Below, in pieces: positions 23,761 through 36,303 of a stretch of DNA of 64,000 bases. Position 1 is the first letter of the stretch; every line of letters begins with the position of its first letter. The notes under the pieces are model-generated. The model made no database searches, had not been told where the DNA came from, and saw only the letters and a list, made by a program, of their open reading frames with translations. A program made the position numbers and the translations under genes. Source of the stretch: Theobroma cacao (taxonomy: Eukaryota; Streptophyta; Magnoliopsida; Malvales; Malvaceae). The stretch spans positions 7,110,703 through 7,174,702 of the forward strand of contig NC_030854.1 in the NCBI RefSeq assembly GCF_000208745.1, given 5' to 3'.

Positions 23761-25364
23761 TGATAACTCTATTTTACAGAGTTATCTTGCATTCTTTTGA
23801 GCTTAAAAAAGATTAATGTCCTCTTGTTTTTAATTAATTTAGGCCTTTTTTTACATTTTTCTTAATATTTACTTTATGCATGCTTTAGTAGTTTAATTAA
23901 GTAATTTCATTTTATTTTCACGTTATTAAGTCTTATTTGTACCTTCTATTGGTTGTACTATATGTTGGTTTAGGTGCAAAAGAGCTTGGAAGTCAAATTT
24001 GCAAAGGATCATGCACTTTTGCTTAATTTAACCTCAAACCATGCTGTAGTAATCAGATCATATCTTGAGCTACAAAACTTTTATCCACAAGATTCTTGAC
24101 CTATGGAAAGCTAAGAGGAAGAGCTACAACTTATATGTGTAGCACTTCACCCAGTTTAGAACGGATAGTGGTCAAACATGCAGAGGAATTCGACTAATTG
24201 TAGACTGCAGGCAATGTGGATAGCAACTTGGGTGCCGAAGATGCTGCCTAGCACCTTGGAAAGGCCAAGGACAAAACCTTGGGTGCTTAGGTGCCGACAT
24301 GTGACTTTGTACATTATTGGCCATTCGACTTTACATCAAATGGCCAATAAAAAAGGTATAAATACAATATTTTTTGGCTCAAAAATGAAAGAAGATTTAG
24401 ACACTAATTTGGGAAAAAAGAGGCTGGAACCAAAAAAGGAAAAGAAGAGAAATAAAGAGATTGAAGGATCAAAATGCTGCTTTGGAGAATTTCTCACTCT
24501 AGATTTGATTTTCTCTCTCTAACTCTTTTTGTAAAAATGCTTCATTGTGTTAAGATTTGTGTTTGTATTTTGAATATGTTGAGCTAGAACTCTTAATCTA
24601 GGGTTGTGGTGGATTTTAATATGTAGCTTGGATATTGTGTTGGTTTATTACTTATTTTCTATGGAAACATTGATGTTTACTCAAACATGATTTTATTGCC
24701 CATTTATTTATTTGATCACCATTTAAATGTGTTTAGGCATTTAGATGATACTTGAGAGAGTTAGTCTAAATTAGACCTTTCTTTTGGGTAATGTGTGTTG
24801 ACTACACTTTGAAATGAATTTAAGTGTTTTGATGTGCAATTAGGGTAGACATACTCCTAGTTGCCACATATAGTCAATTTTTAGAACCTTGGCTTAAAGA
24901 ACTTAATTCAGTTGTTTCTTATAGACATATAGTGATTCAATTAAGTTAGGCAATTGTGTAATAACTCGATGGAGAATTACACATTCTTTAAGATTCTAGA
25001 CTAGCATTAATTTCTATTAAGATTTAGTAATTAAGAAAACACCATTTCAAGCGAAATATTAAAGGATACCATAATCCTAGACTATTAAACCATTACTTCC
25101 ACCTCAATTTGTATGTTCAATTCTTAGATTAGAATTATTAATTAGATTACTTTTTAATCATTTTTCAAAATTTTTTGCTTGGATAAAATTAACTTGTTTT
25201 AATTTTAGTAATTAGCAACAACTAGTAAACTGACTCCTCGAGGGACTGACATTCTATTTACCATTATTACTTGTTGCAATCATGTACACTTGCACGTAAT
25301 CTTTGCTTGTTTTTTACATTTAATTTTGAGCACATTTCATATCACACAAGCAAATCACACAACA
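23761..25364 (+). repeat. 5' LTR of element L
   Basis: Begins TGATAACTC and ends CACACAACA. The first 25 bases form an inverted repeat (AACTCTATTTTACAGAGTT) that can fold into a short hairpin and is also present at the 3' LTR start. Alignable along its whole length with 29557-31153. The ORF at 24178-24522 has no known domain and recurs, frame-broken, in the 3' LTR; it is not a gene. Confidence 0.9.
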
Positions 25365-25591
25365 AGTCTTTGACATTGTTGCCAAGAAGTTGTTTTTCTA
25401 TTCTTTTGCTAATATTAATACTAGGCAAGTTATTCTTAATTCAAGCTTGTTTTCTTCATTTTCAAGTACTTCTTTGCTAGTGTTTGAGAAGAGTAAGCAG
25501 CTTGGAAATTGTCCTTTGTGATCCAAAAATTGAGAAAACCTTTCAGTGATTACTTAGACAAAATTCTCAAGACTCCAATCAATTGGATATA

Positions 25592-26941
25592 ATGGCTGAG
25601 AATCAACGTGGGCAGCAAATTAAAGGACATGAATGGATAATCGATCATTGAGGGATTATGCTGTTCCATTAGTTCAAGGACTTCATTTAAGCATTCAAAG
25701 GCTGACAATTCAAGCCAACAAATTCGAGATTAAGTCGGCCATTATTCGAATGATCTAAACATTTGTTCAATTTATGGCCTCCTAAATGATGATATGAATT
25801 CGCACATTTCAAATTTCTTGGAGATTTATGACACCTTTAAGCATAATGGGATTACTGATGATGCCATTCAGTTGAGGTTGTTTCCTTTCTCACTATGGGA
25901 TAAGGCCAAAGTTTGGTTGAATTCTTTTCCCACTAACCCATCATTACTTGGGACAACATTACACAAAAGTTTCTAGCCAAGTTCTTCCCTTCTATGAAGA
26001 CTGCAAAGATAAGGAGCGATATTAATTCTTTCATGTGGTTGGATTTTGAGTCTTTATACGAATCATGGGAGAGGTATAAAGACTTGCTTCGGAGATGCCC
26101 ACATCATGGTTTACCCAAATGGCTGCAAGTGTAAACATTTTTTAATGGGTTGTTGAATCCAATTTGGACTACCATTGAGGTCGCAACTAGTGGTGCTTTC
26201 ATGGCTAAGTTGATTTATGATGCTTATGATTTATTGGAGGAGATGGCATCTAACAACTATAAATGACATTCTGAGAGGGCCTTGCCAAAAAAGGTAGTGG
26301 GTGTTCACGAGCTAGACGCCATTAATGCTTTGACTACTGAGGTAGCCACTCTCACTAAAAAACTTGATTCCTTTGGAGTTTATTCAGTATAGAGTCCCTT
26401 TATTACTTGTGATTATTATGGTAAGGGACATTCAAGCGATTAGTGTCATATGAGTACCGACTCGGTGCAATTTGTGGGGAATAGGTAAAAAAACAACATG
26501 TACTCCTACACATATAATCTAGCGTGGAAGACTTACCCCAACTTTTCTTGAAGCAACAATCAAAGTTCTTCATAAGCTCCACAACCACATTTTCCTCTAG
26601 GTTTTCCATGGCAACCTAGACCCCCAATGTAAGAAAAAAAGTCATCCATGGAAGAGCTGCTCATGCAATATATGGCTAAGACAGATGCTCTTATTCATAG
26701 TTAGGCAACTTTATTGAAAAACCTTAAGACTCAAGTGGGGCAATTAGCCAATGTTGTCAATAATAGGCCTCAAGGGACCTTATTGAGTAATATTGAACCC
26801 AATCTTAAAAGGGAAGGCAAGGCACCTTGTATGGCAGCATTCCTTCGGAGTGGGAAAGAGGTTGGCAGTAGTTGTAAGCAAGAAAAGCCACAACAGAAGC
26901 CAATTGAGAATGAATCACAAGTTGGAAAGTTAGACAAGTAA
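25592..26941 (+). pseudogene. Athila-like gag remnant in element L
   Basis: A start at 25592 (MAENQRGQQ) is soon frameshifted. A later frame gives HISNFLEIYDTFKHNGITDDAIQLRLFPFSL.DKAK.WLNS (25794-25976), then SMYRYKDLLRRCPHHG-like and ASNNYK segments, a CDYYGKGHSSD.C knuckle-like site near 26410 (second Cys replaced), QFVGNR, and KNLKTQVGQLANVVNNRPQGTL...LRSGKEV (26714-26941). This is the order of Athila-type gag. Multiple stops. Confidence 0.85.
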
Positions 26942-26999
26942 ATGTAGTCAAGGATGCGCCAGTAACTCACCTTTCTCTTTTATTTCCTCAAAGCTTCCA

Positions 27000-27670
27000 A
27001 AAGCAAAACTTGGATGCTCAATTTCAAAAATTTCTAAACGTGTTCACAAAGCTCCACATTAACATCCCTTTTGCTGAAGCTTTGGGAAAAATGCCTTCAT
27101 ATGTTAAGTTTTTAAAGGATATTTTGACAAGGAAAAGGAAATTGGGTGAGTATGAGATAGTGGCACTCACTAAAAAGTGCAATGTTATTATCTAGAACAA
27201 GCTTTCACCAAAGCTAAAAGATCTAGGGAATTTTTCGATACCTTGTGTGATTGGTGGTTTTAAATTTTTTAAAGCTTTGTGTGATCTGGGTGTTAGTGTG
27301 TCACTGATGCCTTTGTTTGCTGCTAGAAAACTTGGACTTAAAGACATTTAGTTTACTATAGTCACCTTGCAATTAGTAAACAGAAGCACCCGATTGGCAT
27401 TATAGAGGATGTGTTAGTTAAAGTGGGGCATTTTTACATCCCGAAGGATTACCTTATGCTTGAGATGGAATAAGTTATGGACATTACTCTAATCATGGGA
27501 CAACTTTTCTTGCTAACTGCAAGTGCAATCATTGATGTGATGAAAGGCATGATAACCTTTAAGCTTAGAAAAGAGGTAGTTGAGTTCAATATTTTCAATG
27601 CAATCAAGCATTTTGTCTCTTTAGTTAGTTACTTTAGAATGGAAAGGGTAAACATATTTTTCCACCTATA
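27000..27670 (+). pseudogene. Retropepsin region of element L
   Basis: The plus strand gives LDAQFQKFLNVFTKLHINIPFAEALGKMPSYVKFLKDIL, then FKALCDLGVSVSLMPL near 27265-27320, and IMGQLFLLTASAIIDV..G.ITFKL near 27490-27560. The active-site triad normally reads D-L/S/T-G; DLG is kept. The frame is broken between these segments. Confidence 0.75.
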
Positions 27671-27719
27671 AGTGATCAAGCACCAACCTTTGGCTTAAAG
27701 ACACCACCTCTATAGATCA

Positions 27720-28060
27720 AATTTGAATAGTCGCCTGAGAAGCATTGTCCACCACCTCATAGTTATCTCAATTTTCATGTTAGACAGCAAGTGTCACTCA
27801 ATAATTCTAGCTTCAAACTTTTACCATGGAAAAGTAAGGCAAGATGGTTGGTTCATTTTAAAGTGATCAAGATATATCCATGTGGGATAACAGAGATAAA
27901 GAGTGATGCCATTAGAGTACTTATGGTCAATGGAATAAGCCTAAAGCCATATATTATGGATGAAGAAATGCAAAATGGGGTGAATCAGTCAAACTAGTGA
28001 CTATAAAGAAACGCTTATTGGGAGGCAATCCAAATTTTTGAAATTCTTAATCCTTTTGTT
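27720..28060 (+). pseudogene. Integrase C-terminal stub of element L
   Basis: SLNNSSFKLLPWKSKARWLVHFKVIKIYPCGITEI followed by VLMVNGISLKPYI (27791-27997) matches the SH3-like C-terminal region of Athila/Tat integrase. It directly follows protease sequence, so about 2.5 kb or more of pol (RT, RNase H, integrase core) is missing. After it come a non-coding tail to 29545 and the PPT. Confidence 0.8.
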
Positions 28061-29545
28061 TGAATGATGTTTTTAAGATTTTCCTATTAAGGTATTTTTG
28101 TTATTTTTTTTATTTAGATTTTTGTCACCTTAATAGATCCTCTTAACCACTTTAGATATAATGAGGATGAAGATGAAGATTAGAAAATCTCCATTGCCCA
28201 GGGGAGTATTCTTGACTTTTCTTTTTTACTTTCTCATGTTGAGGACAATGTTAATTCTAAGTTTGGGGGGAACTTTTTAGTTTTTAAGCGTTATTTTCTT
28301 TTTTATGCATTTATGTTTTTAGACTTTAAGTTTAGTTAAGTTGTTTATCATTTAATTTTTTGCATATTTTGAAAAAAAAAATTAGCTAGAGTTAGTTGCA
28401 CCAATTTCTTTGATTCACCTATACAATGATGAAAATTAGTTATCTTGTTCTCTTTTACTCTTAATAAATGTGAATATTATTTGAGTATTATGTTGAACTC
28501 TCATGTTAAGTATCATTGTAGGATGAGATTTTCCACAATTTGAGCACTATATCTCTTGCATTCAATTATTGTGTACATTTAGAGAAGATTTATGTGAATG
28601 TAAATTTTTGAATAATGTTTTGAGTTCTAGAACTTGTTTGAGCTTCTTTCGAGGTGAAATCCTGGGCTATACTTAGTTAAGGAAATGACTTAGACCATCC
28701 TTGGATTGCTTGAGCCTTTTGAGCCACCTTGCTTTATATTTATCCCTAAAATACCCCTTTGAGCCTAATATAACCTTTTCTTTGTTTCAACACTTCATTA
28801 TTAGCCTAGACCTTTATATAAAATGTTCCAAATTTTTGCATCCCTCACTCCTAAGAGCATAAGTCAATTTAGGAAGTGTAATGAGCAAGATAGTGAAAAA
28901 AAAAGACACAGTAAAGATGAAAAGTGATTAAACGTTCAACAGATTTGTATTCATCTCACTACCTAATAAAAGAAATAAGTTTGGGGGTGTGAAAATAGAG
29001 AAGAAGAAAAAGAATGAAGTGTTGAATAAAAGAAAAAGTTGTGTAAAAGAAGTATACTAGGTGAAAGAGAATAAAGCTCTAAATAGGTCCTAGATTGACT
29101 ATGTGCTTTGGGTGAATTAAGCCACATAATACCCCATATCCTACCTTCACCCTAGCCATACGTTACAAGCCGAATAAAGTCTTAAGGATTGTTAAATAAG
29201 TGTAAGTCTACAATAGTGGAGAGAGGAATGCAAAGCAAACATATGAAACTCAAGACTAATTTCACTTTTTCATAAGCATAAATTTCTCTGGATTGTATGA
29301 TGGTTCATTGTAAAAGATTGCACACACACACGAGAATTCATTCGAGAATGGGCTTGCATACGAGTGGAAATGTGAACTTGAATAATATTTATGTTTTGCT
29401 TTGAGTTTAGAGAAAATGAGATGACTTATGAGGAATATAAAGGTAATCGTTAATTTGGTTCAACCTAATTCTAGTTAGATGTTTTCTTTGTTTAGGTTTT
29501 TATTTCCTTTTGTTTTAAGTTTTGCTCAAGGAGAAGCCAAAGGTT
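28061..29545 (+). other. Non-coding 3' region of element L
   Basis: AT-rich DNA between the integrase stub and the 3' LTR. It shows TTAAGTTTGGGGG-type motifs at 28260, 28980 and 29545, as in Athila-like 3' regions. No envelope-like ORF is recognisable. Confidence 0.6.
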
Positions 29546-29556
29546 AAGTTTGGGGG

Positions 29557-31153
29557 TGCATAACTCTATTTTATAGAGTTATCTTGCATTCTTTTGAGCT
29601 TAAAAATGACTAATGTCCTCTTGTTTTTAATTAATTTAGACATTGTTTTTACATTTTTCTTAGTATTTACTTTATGATGCTTTAGTAGTTTAATTTTGTA
29701 ATTTGAGTTTATTTTCATGTTATTAAGTCTTGTCTGTACCTTCTATTGATTGTACTATATGTTGGTGAAGGTGTAAAAGAGCTTGTAAGTCAAATTTACA
29801 AATGATCATGCACATTTGCTTAAGTTGAGCTTAGACCATGCTGTAGTAATCAAAACATATTTTGAGCTACAAAACTATGATCAACAAGATTCTTGCACCT
29901 ATGGAAAGATAAGAGGAAGGGATACAACTTTGAGGTTCAGCACTTCACCTAGTTCAGAAGGTATCATGGTCAAAAATCCAGAGGAAGTTGACTAATTGTA
30001 GTAGACTACATGCAATGCAGATAGTGAAGGTGCTGCCCAACACCTTGAATGGTCAAGGATAGAACCTTGGGTGCCTAGGCACCAACATGTGGCTCTGCAC
30101 ATTTTGGCCATTCGATTTTACATCAAATGGCCAATAAAGAGGGTATAAATACAATTTTTTTGGCTCAGGAATGAAGGAAGATTCATACAATAATTTGAGA
30201 AAAAAGAGGCTAGAACCAAAAAGGGAAAAGAAGAGGGAATCAAGAGATTGAAGGATCAAAAAGTTGCTTAAGATAATTTCTCATTTTAGATTTGATTTTC
30301 TCCTTCTAACTCTTTTTGTAGAAATGCTTCATTTTGCTGAGATTTGTTTTTGTATTTTGAATATGTTGAGCTAGAACTCTTAATTTAGGGTTATGGTATA
30401 TTTTTATATGTAGCTTGGATATTGTGTTGGTTTATTACTTGTTTTCTATGGAAACATTGATGTTTACTCAAATATAATTTTTTTGCCTATTTATTTGCTT
30501 GATCACCATTTAAATGTGTTTAGGTATTTAGATGATACTTGAGAGAGTTAGTCTAAATTAGACCTTGATTTGGGTAATGTTTGTTCACTACACTTAGAAA
30601 TGAATTTAATTATTTTGATGTGCAATTAGGGTAGACATACGCCTAGTTTCCACATATAGTCAATTTTTAGAACCTTGGCTTAAAGAACTTAATTTAGTTG
30701 TTTCCTATAGACATATAGCAATGTAATTATGTTAGGCAATTGTGTAATATCTTAATAAAGAATTACAAATGCTTTAGGTTTCTAAACTGGCATTAATTTC
30801 CATTAAGATTAAGAAATTAAGCAAACACCATTTCAAGTGAAACATTAAAGGATACCATAATCCTAGACTATTAAACCATTACTTCTACCTTAATTTGTTA
30901 TTGTCACTTCTTAGATTAGAATTAGTTAATTAGATTACTTTTTAATCATTTCTCAAAATTTGGTGCGTGGATAAAATTAGCATGTTTTAATTTTAGTAAT
31001 TAGCAACAACTAGTAAACCAACTCCTCAAGGGATTGACACTCTATTTACCACTTTATTACTTGTTGTGATCGTGTACACTTGCATGTAATTTTGCTTGTA
31101 TTTTATATTTAATTTTGAGCATATTTCACATCTCACAAGCAAAGCATACAACA
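29557..31153 (+). repeat. 3' LTR of element L
   Basis: Begins TGCATAACTC after the PPT and ends CATACAACA. It is clearly diverged from the 5' LTR, including small indels, so the insertion is not recent. Confidence 0.9.
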
Positions 31154-31164
31154 AATAACTAAAG

Positions 31165-31800
31165 ACGAGTTTTTCAAGATTGAATTTTCACAAATCCTTT
31201 TCATCCTTGTTATTCTGGATGAGATATAGGCCTAAGTGCACTTTAGCCACACCAGTCACTGTCCAAGAGGTACGATCCTAAATATTGTAGATTTTATCAG
31301 TGAAGAATACATCATTTGATGATGAATCAATGAGCTGAGAAACTGACATCAAATTGAATTTTAAACTATGTGCATATAAAACATTTTTGAAGGTGAGCAA
31401 TGAGGTTACTTTCACTATACCAATATGTGAAACAAGGGCTTTGGTATTATTTGGAAGCTAGACATACGATTGACAGTAGGTTTAGCATAAGTGAAGTTAT
31501 CTAAGGTACAAGATACATGGTCTGTTGGTCATGTGTCTATAATCAAGGACCTTTTCTTAAACATGAAAGTATTCACATGAAAGTATTCACATGTTTATAT
31601 CTAGCAGGAAGATTATTAGCTGCATTAAAACAAACAATACTAGAAACAATACTTGCAAAGGAAGAATTTACTAGGGAATGTTTGGTTTGTTGAGAGCTTG
31701 TTGAAGGGTAAACTATAGTAGGATTGATCGGAAGACTTTTATCATCATTAATAATCAAACTACTCTCATTAAGAAGACTCATCAACTCATCAACTTGCTA
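31165..31800 (-). pseudogene. Copia K protease-region remnant
   Basis: Minus strand near 31390-31300 gives FKNVLYAHSLKFNLMSVSQLIDSSS, the segment after the copia protease (VLYVPSFKFNLLSVSQL type). The linker ORF at 31785-31573 is Ser/Asn-rich. The D-S-G active site itself is not clear. Confidence 0.65.
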
Positions 31801-31892
31801 CCTTATCATGGATATCTATGTTAGTGACCCAAAACCCGTACCTAAACCTTCAGTCTCATTTTCATGGTCATACTGTAGCTTTTCTATGTCAT

Positions 31893-32900
31893 TTACATTT
31901 CCAACAAAGATATGTTCATGATAGATTTCTTTTTCTTAAAACTAGCTCCTTTTCTCTTAGTGAACTTGAAATCATCTGCGAAACCAATTATTCTACAACA
32001 CATTTCCTTGCTATGACCCTTTTTATTGAAGTGTGAACATATAATATCTTTTTTAGGCTTCTTTTTCCTTTCTGATACAGTTGCCATAACTACTAAAGAA
32101 TCAAAAACTGGATAAGCCTATACTAACAGATTTCTCTAAGTTTCCTCCATTAAGAATAGGCTATAAACCTTGTTAAGAGATGGTACATGATCCATCAAGA
32201 TAATTTGAGATCTGATTCCCAGATTTGTATCATTTAACCCATTTAAAAATGTGAAAGTCATATCCTTTTAGTATTGCTCAGTGCATTTCCTAAGCAATTT
32301 GGATTACATTTCCCACATTCACACCTTGTGTAAGGGTTTGAAATTTCTCATTTCCTCCTAGATCCCTTTCAACTCAATGAAATAGGCATGTACAGATTTA
32401 ATACCTCGTGTAACATTGCCTAGTGTATACTACAAATTGCAGACCTTGGTCTCATCTGACTATGCAAAATTCTGTTTTAGAGTATTCTAGATTTCCACAG
32501 CATTGTCCATATAAAAGATTGTTAAGGCTATTGGTGCAGTAATAGACTCTAATATCCAAGCCACAATTAAGTCATCACACCTTTTCCATTGCTCAAATAA
32601 AGAATTTGCAAGTTCTAGTTTCAATATAATACCATTGACAAAACCAAGTTTATTCCTAGCAAACAATGCAAGTAAGAATGATCTACATGAAGGTATATAA
32701 TTATCTACAAATAATTTAGGGTCTATCACCAATTATCCAAGATGATCATTGTAATGCTATTAAAATGGTGATTGAGGATTCTCAATTGATGAAACATTAT
32801 TCCTTAAATTTGTTGTGTTTGCCAAAGAAGACGAGACAAATTTGTTATTTGCCATTGATACCAAAACTCAAGAAGCAACAAATCAAGAATGAAGAAGAAT
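31893..32900 (-). pseudogene. Copia K gag remnant with damaged zinc knuckle
   Basis: Minus strand 32732-32487 encodes SCRSFLLALFARNKLGFVNG..LKLE...LFEQWKRCDDLIVAWILESI..PIALTIFYMDNAVEI, a typical UBN2-like copia gag. Further on (32087-31893) is CSHFNKKGHSKEMC, a CCHC knuckle in which the second Cys is Phe, followed by FKFTKRKG. Stops lie between the two. Confidence 0.85.
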
Positions 32901-33005
32901 CTTTGAAATTTGTAACTAAGATTTGATACTGATTCGAAATCAAGAAATGTAAAGTACTTGCTTGAACCAGAGTCAATCACCACAAGATCGTATGCTTTGA
33001 TACTA

Positions 33006-33360
33006 TGTTGAAAGTTGAAGAATAGAAACTGAAAAATGATAAACTGAAGTATAAAGAGATGAAAGAATGAAGAGCAGTTGAAGAATTTGTTGAATCTTCA
33101 TTGAGCAAAACTGCTTATAAAGAAACTATTTATAATAGTCTATTGGAAGAGTAAAGGAAAACTAACAACCAACTAACTGAGTAATTCCAAGGTTAACTAA
33201 CTAATTACTATTATAGTAACAATAGCTGAATAAAATATAAAACTTTATAATAAAGAAAATGAGTCATGTGACTTCTAAGTGACTTTGTTCCCTTTCAGCC
33301 TTTCATCTTATTGTCAAACTTCAGCTCTTTATATCTCTATCTATAACTCAATGTCTAACA
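33006..33360 (-). repeat. 5' LTR of copia K
   Basis: Plus-strand ends TGTTGAAAGTTG and ATGTCTAACA, 355 bp. The AAAACTTTATAATAAAG and CTCTTTATATCTCTATCTA segments also occur in the 3' LTR near 18190 and 18513. The TATA-like CTTTATATC (reverse complement) lies near 33325. Confidence 0.8.
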
Positions 33361-34469
33361 ATGATTGCCTCATCCATATCCACTTGACTTATACTAATAT
33401 TTGTTTTTTTAATAACTTTACATGAATATGTTTAAAAATTTCTAATTAATTACATTTAAATCGTTATGTTGAATTTGAAAAGATGAAACTTATTATGATT
33501 AGGATTATTATTTTATTTTATAAATCCTTTGAAAATTACAGTAAATCTGGTACTTTCATTTCATTTAAAATAAACGTAGTTATATATCGTTATGTAAAGT
33601 GACATGTAAATTTATCAAAGAAGAGTATAGTTATTAATAATATAAAGGACAATACATTTGTTTCATGATTTTTTTGTTAATAGTTTAATTAAAATCATTC
33701 GTATGAAAAAAAATATTGATGAGACGATTATGGATGTTTGAAAAAAATGATGAAAGCAAGGGCAAGGGCAAAAATATAACATTTGTGGCAGGACGAGAGG
33801 TCTTAAGGGTCCAGGGTAGATGAGGCAATCCCCACCCCTATCATACTCCATTTCTATCCCTAGTTATGGAAGTGTGTGGCTGCTTTATATTTATGTCAAA
33901 TTTCAAAGGATATTGGGTGTTATAGTATTGGCTCCTTATTTTTACAAGTGTCTACTAGTTAGATCATCCGCCTAAGCCTGCGTTTTTTATTCTGGTTCAA
34001 TTTAGACATGATTTTAAGGTTTGGTCTCTTTGAGAATATTATTCTATTAATAAATATTATATTTTAATTTAAAATATATTTTAAAATATTAATGTAAAAA
34101 TATTTTAATAATTAACATAATTTAAATGGATGAACCAACGAAACTAAGGTTTAGGTTTCCAAATTGCCAATTGAAATCGACCCTACCAAATGGATGGACT
34201 ATTCAAAGCTATTTTCATCATTTTTTCATGATGACACTATGTATTTATTTTTTCAATAAATAAAATATCTTTCCTTTCAAAAAATATAGAAAATAAAGAC
34301 AATGATGGCCAAATGTCATGATAAAATAACCATTAATATTTTTCCTAATTAATTGTCAACTTAATTATAAGGTCTATTTTAAATATATAATATAATTACG
34401 TTGATTAGTCTTCGGTAACAGTTAGTATTTAGTATTATTTTTACTCATTGAGTTAAAGTAATCAAACAA
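33361..34469. other. AT-rich stretch between copia K and a gypsy gag, no gene seen
   Basis: No recognisable protein or LTR ends. The minus ORF at 33851-33663 has no known domain. Probably part of the sequence into which copia K inserted. Confidence 0.5.
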
Positions 34470-35566
34470 GGATTGCAACATCTCTAAGGTTTCATGTACT
34501 TAGTAAATAAATTCACATTGATCAAGCCATCTCCTCTATAACCATTCGGACAATCAAAAGCAATATGCCAAAACCTTTGGTATTAAAACACTTCTTATTA
34601 ACATTAGAAGCACTAGTAGAAGTAGTTTCTTTATCATTATTGTTTGAAGTTTTGGAAAAGTTTACCTCTATAGGTGGAATGGTTACTGAACTTTGTCTCC
34701 TACGATTTGAGATAGATTCCTTTTGTCTAGATGAACTCAATGAGCTTTTCCATGATCATTTCTTCTCAACCTTTAATGCTAATATGATGACATCTTTTAA
34801 GCTTTAATATGTTTGCAGTTGAACAACATCTATAACTTCAACATTGAGACCTCCGAGATAACAAGCTATAGTTTGCTCTTCAAGTTCATAGGCATTACAC
34901 TTCATTTGAAGTTGTTCAAACTCCATTGTATATTCTTTCATCGACATTATTCTTTGCCTCAAGTTATGAAATGTAAGAAAAATTTCCTATTGATAGTGCT
35001 CATTAGGAACTTATGCTTGAGTTCTCGATACATCTTTTCCCACGTTTTGATCTTGTTGTGGCTTTCTCTTTCTCATTGCCATTTGAGACTTCCCACCAAA
35101 TATAGGCGTGCTTTTTTAATTTACTTGCAACAAGCTTCACACATTTTTCATTGAGAACATCTTTGAGCTCAAAAACTCTTTCCACTATATAGACCCAATC
35201 AAGAAAGTCATCAGGGTGAAGTCTTTCTTCAAACTTAAAAATGTCAACCCTAATTCCTAAATCTCTAGTAGCAATGGTTCTTAGGCGATGTATAGGTACA
35301 TTTTCATTGAAAGACAATTATTGATCATTATCCTCTTTATCATTACAGCTATAATTGTTGATTTGAGCAACATCATGTCTTTTTGAGTTGCTCGTGTAAT
35401 TCTTAAATTTAGCGATGTAATTCCTCAGTCTTAATCTCATGAACATTTCTTTAATGATCATTTGGTGTCTTGGTAGCATTTTTTTGGCTCAAATGAAGAA
35501 CAACAATTATGGCAGTGATAATATGGTGATAATGTGGTGATGATGACGTGGTGATGTAGAAAAAAA
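34470..35566 (-). pseudogene. Ty3/gypsy gag remnant of element P
   Basis: The minus strand starts near 35480 (MLPRHQMIIKEMF) and includes RDLGIRVDIFKFEERLHPDDFLDWVYIVERVFELKDV and VKLVASKLKKHAYIWWE (35317-35050), then EEQTIACYLGGLNVEVIDVVQLQ and VIILALKVEKK (about 34900-34770), and a ruined zinc knuckle (KCFNTKGFG, Cys and His lost) near 34610. This is the gag of plant Ty3/gypsy polyproteins. The pol part is missing. Confidence 0.85.
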
Positions 35567-36040
35567 TGATGATAGAATTATAAAACAATAAAAAATATAA
35601 AACTACTCGAACAAGGAGGGTCGAAATCCGATAGCAACAAGAACTAGACTACACAATGAATAATGATCCTCCTGCTTTTATACTAAACTAATATCAAGAC
35701 ATCGTGAGGACACCAATCTTGGCAAGAATAGAAACCTCACTAAGGTGAAAAATGGACACACTCCCATTTTGGTTGGCCAAACCAAAGATATTAGAACCTC
35801 TTGCTCTTTTGAAAAAAGTCTAAAAGGAATAAATACTATTCATTTAAGAAAATATTCTTTATTTATTCTCAACTTGATGCCTAACATTTTACCCTTTAGG
35901 ATTTATATAACTACTCCTAAGAAAGAGAGCCTTCTTATTTTTCCCATGTGGGACGACAAATAAACTAAAACTATTTTTGTATCCTATAATTCTCACGTGG
36001 GATTTAGATAATAATAATCTAATAATATACTTTTGTATCA
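35567..36040 (-). repeat. 5' LTR of gypsy element P
   Basis: About 474 bp with plus-strand ends TGATGATAG and TTTGTATCA (TG...CA). On the minus strand it carries TTATATAAATCC (a TATA box, near 35900) and GTATAAAAGCAGG (near 35680), and is followed by the gag start. No standard PBS was recognised. It abuts the LINE ORF1 sequence at 36041. Confidence 0.6.
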
Positions 36041-36303
36041 TTAAGACCAAGAAAGCTAAGAGATTCAGAACGTTAAGGAAGAAAGAAATTAAGTGCCTAA
36101 GCAAGAAAATTATTTCTCCTACCTTGAATAGTCTGGCAGGGGATGCATCAATATTGGATGGATATTTTATCAACCAAAATGATGTGATTACGAGGGAAAT
36201 ACAATATATTTGGTGTATAGGTATTCATTTGGGTATTTCACCAAAGTGTCCAAGGAAGAAAATTTTGAACAAATTGGAGGTTATGGAGAAAAATGTAAAA
36301 TGA
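36041..36303 (+). pseudogene. LINE ORF1 C-terminal fragment
   Basis: KTKKAKRFRTLRKKE..., then TLNSLAGDASILDGYF, VITREIQYIW and GIHLGISPKCPRKKILNKLEVME resemble the C-terminal tail of plant LINE ORF1 proteins (SLSD.DI..R..VI..EA...W..GK.LG). The part before is replaced by the LTR of element P. Confidence 0.6.

Larger units (their letters stand above)
23761..31153 (+). mobile_element. Athila/Tat-like Ty3/gypsy element L with internal pol deletion, TSD AATAA
   Basis: The 5' LTR is 23761-25364 and the 3' LTR 29557-31153, each about 1.6 kb with TG...CA ends. AATAA lies at 23756-23760 and 31154-31158. A PBS-like site (TGACATTGTTGCC, 25371-25383) resembles the tRNA-Asp PBS TGGCGCCGTTGCC of Athila/Tat elements with several transitions. 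A PPT (AAGTTTGGGGG, 29546-29556) precedes the 3' LTR. The interior keeps gag, protease pieces and the integrase C-terminus but lacks RT, RNase H and the integrase core. It is inserted in copia K between the pre-integrase and protease regions. Confidence 0.9.
18100..33360 (-). mobile_element. Minus-strand Ty1/copia element K, host of two nested insertions
   Basis: The 5' LTR is 33006-33360 (minus-strand TGTTAGACATTGAG...TTTCAACA, 355 bp), followed by a degenerate tRNA-iMet PBS (TAGTATCAAAGC, plus 32994-33005). In order on the minus strand come gag, zinc knuckle, GAG-pre-integrase, integrase, RT, RNase H, a PPT (18544-18557, reverse complement CTTGAGGGGGAGCA) and a degraded 3' LTR (~18100-18545). 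The 3' LTR carries extra internal duplications of a TAAAACTTTATAATAAATAAA block. The body is split by LTR B (18981-21591) and the Athila-like element L (23761-31153); without them it would be about 5.3 kb. All domains carry stops, so it is dead. Confidence 0.85.

Noticed and set aside
24178..24522. 114-aa ORF in the 5' LTR of element L
   Set aside because: The matching sequence in the 3' LTR is frame-broken and no domain is visible, so it is LTR sequence.
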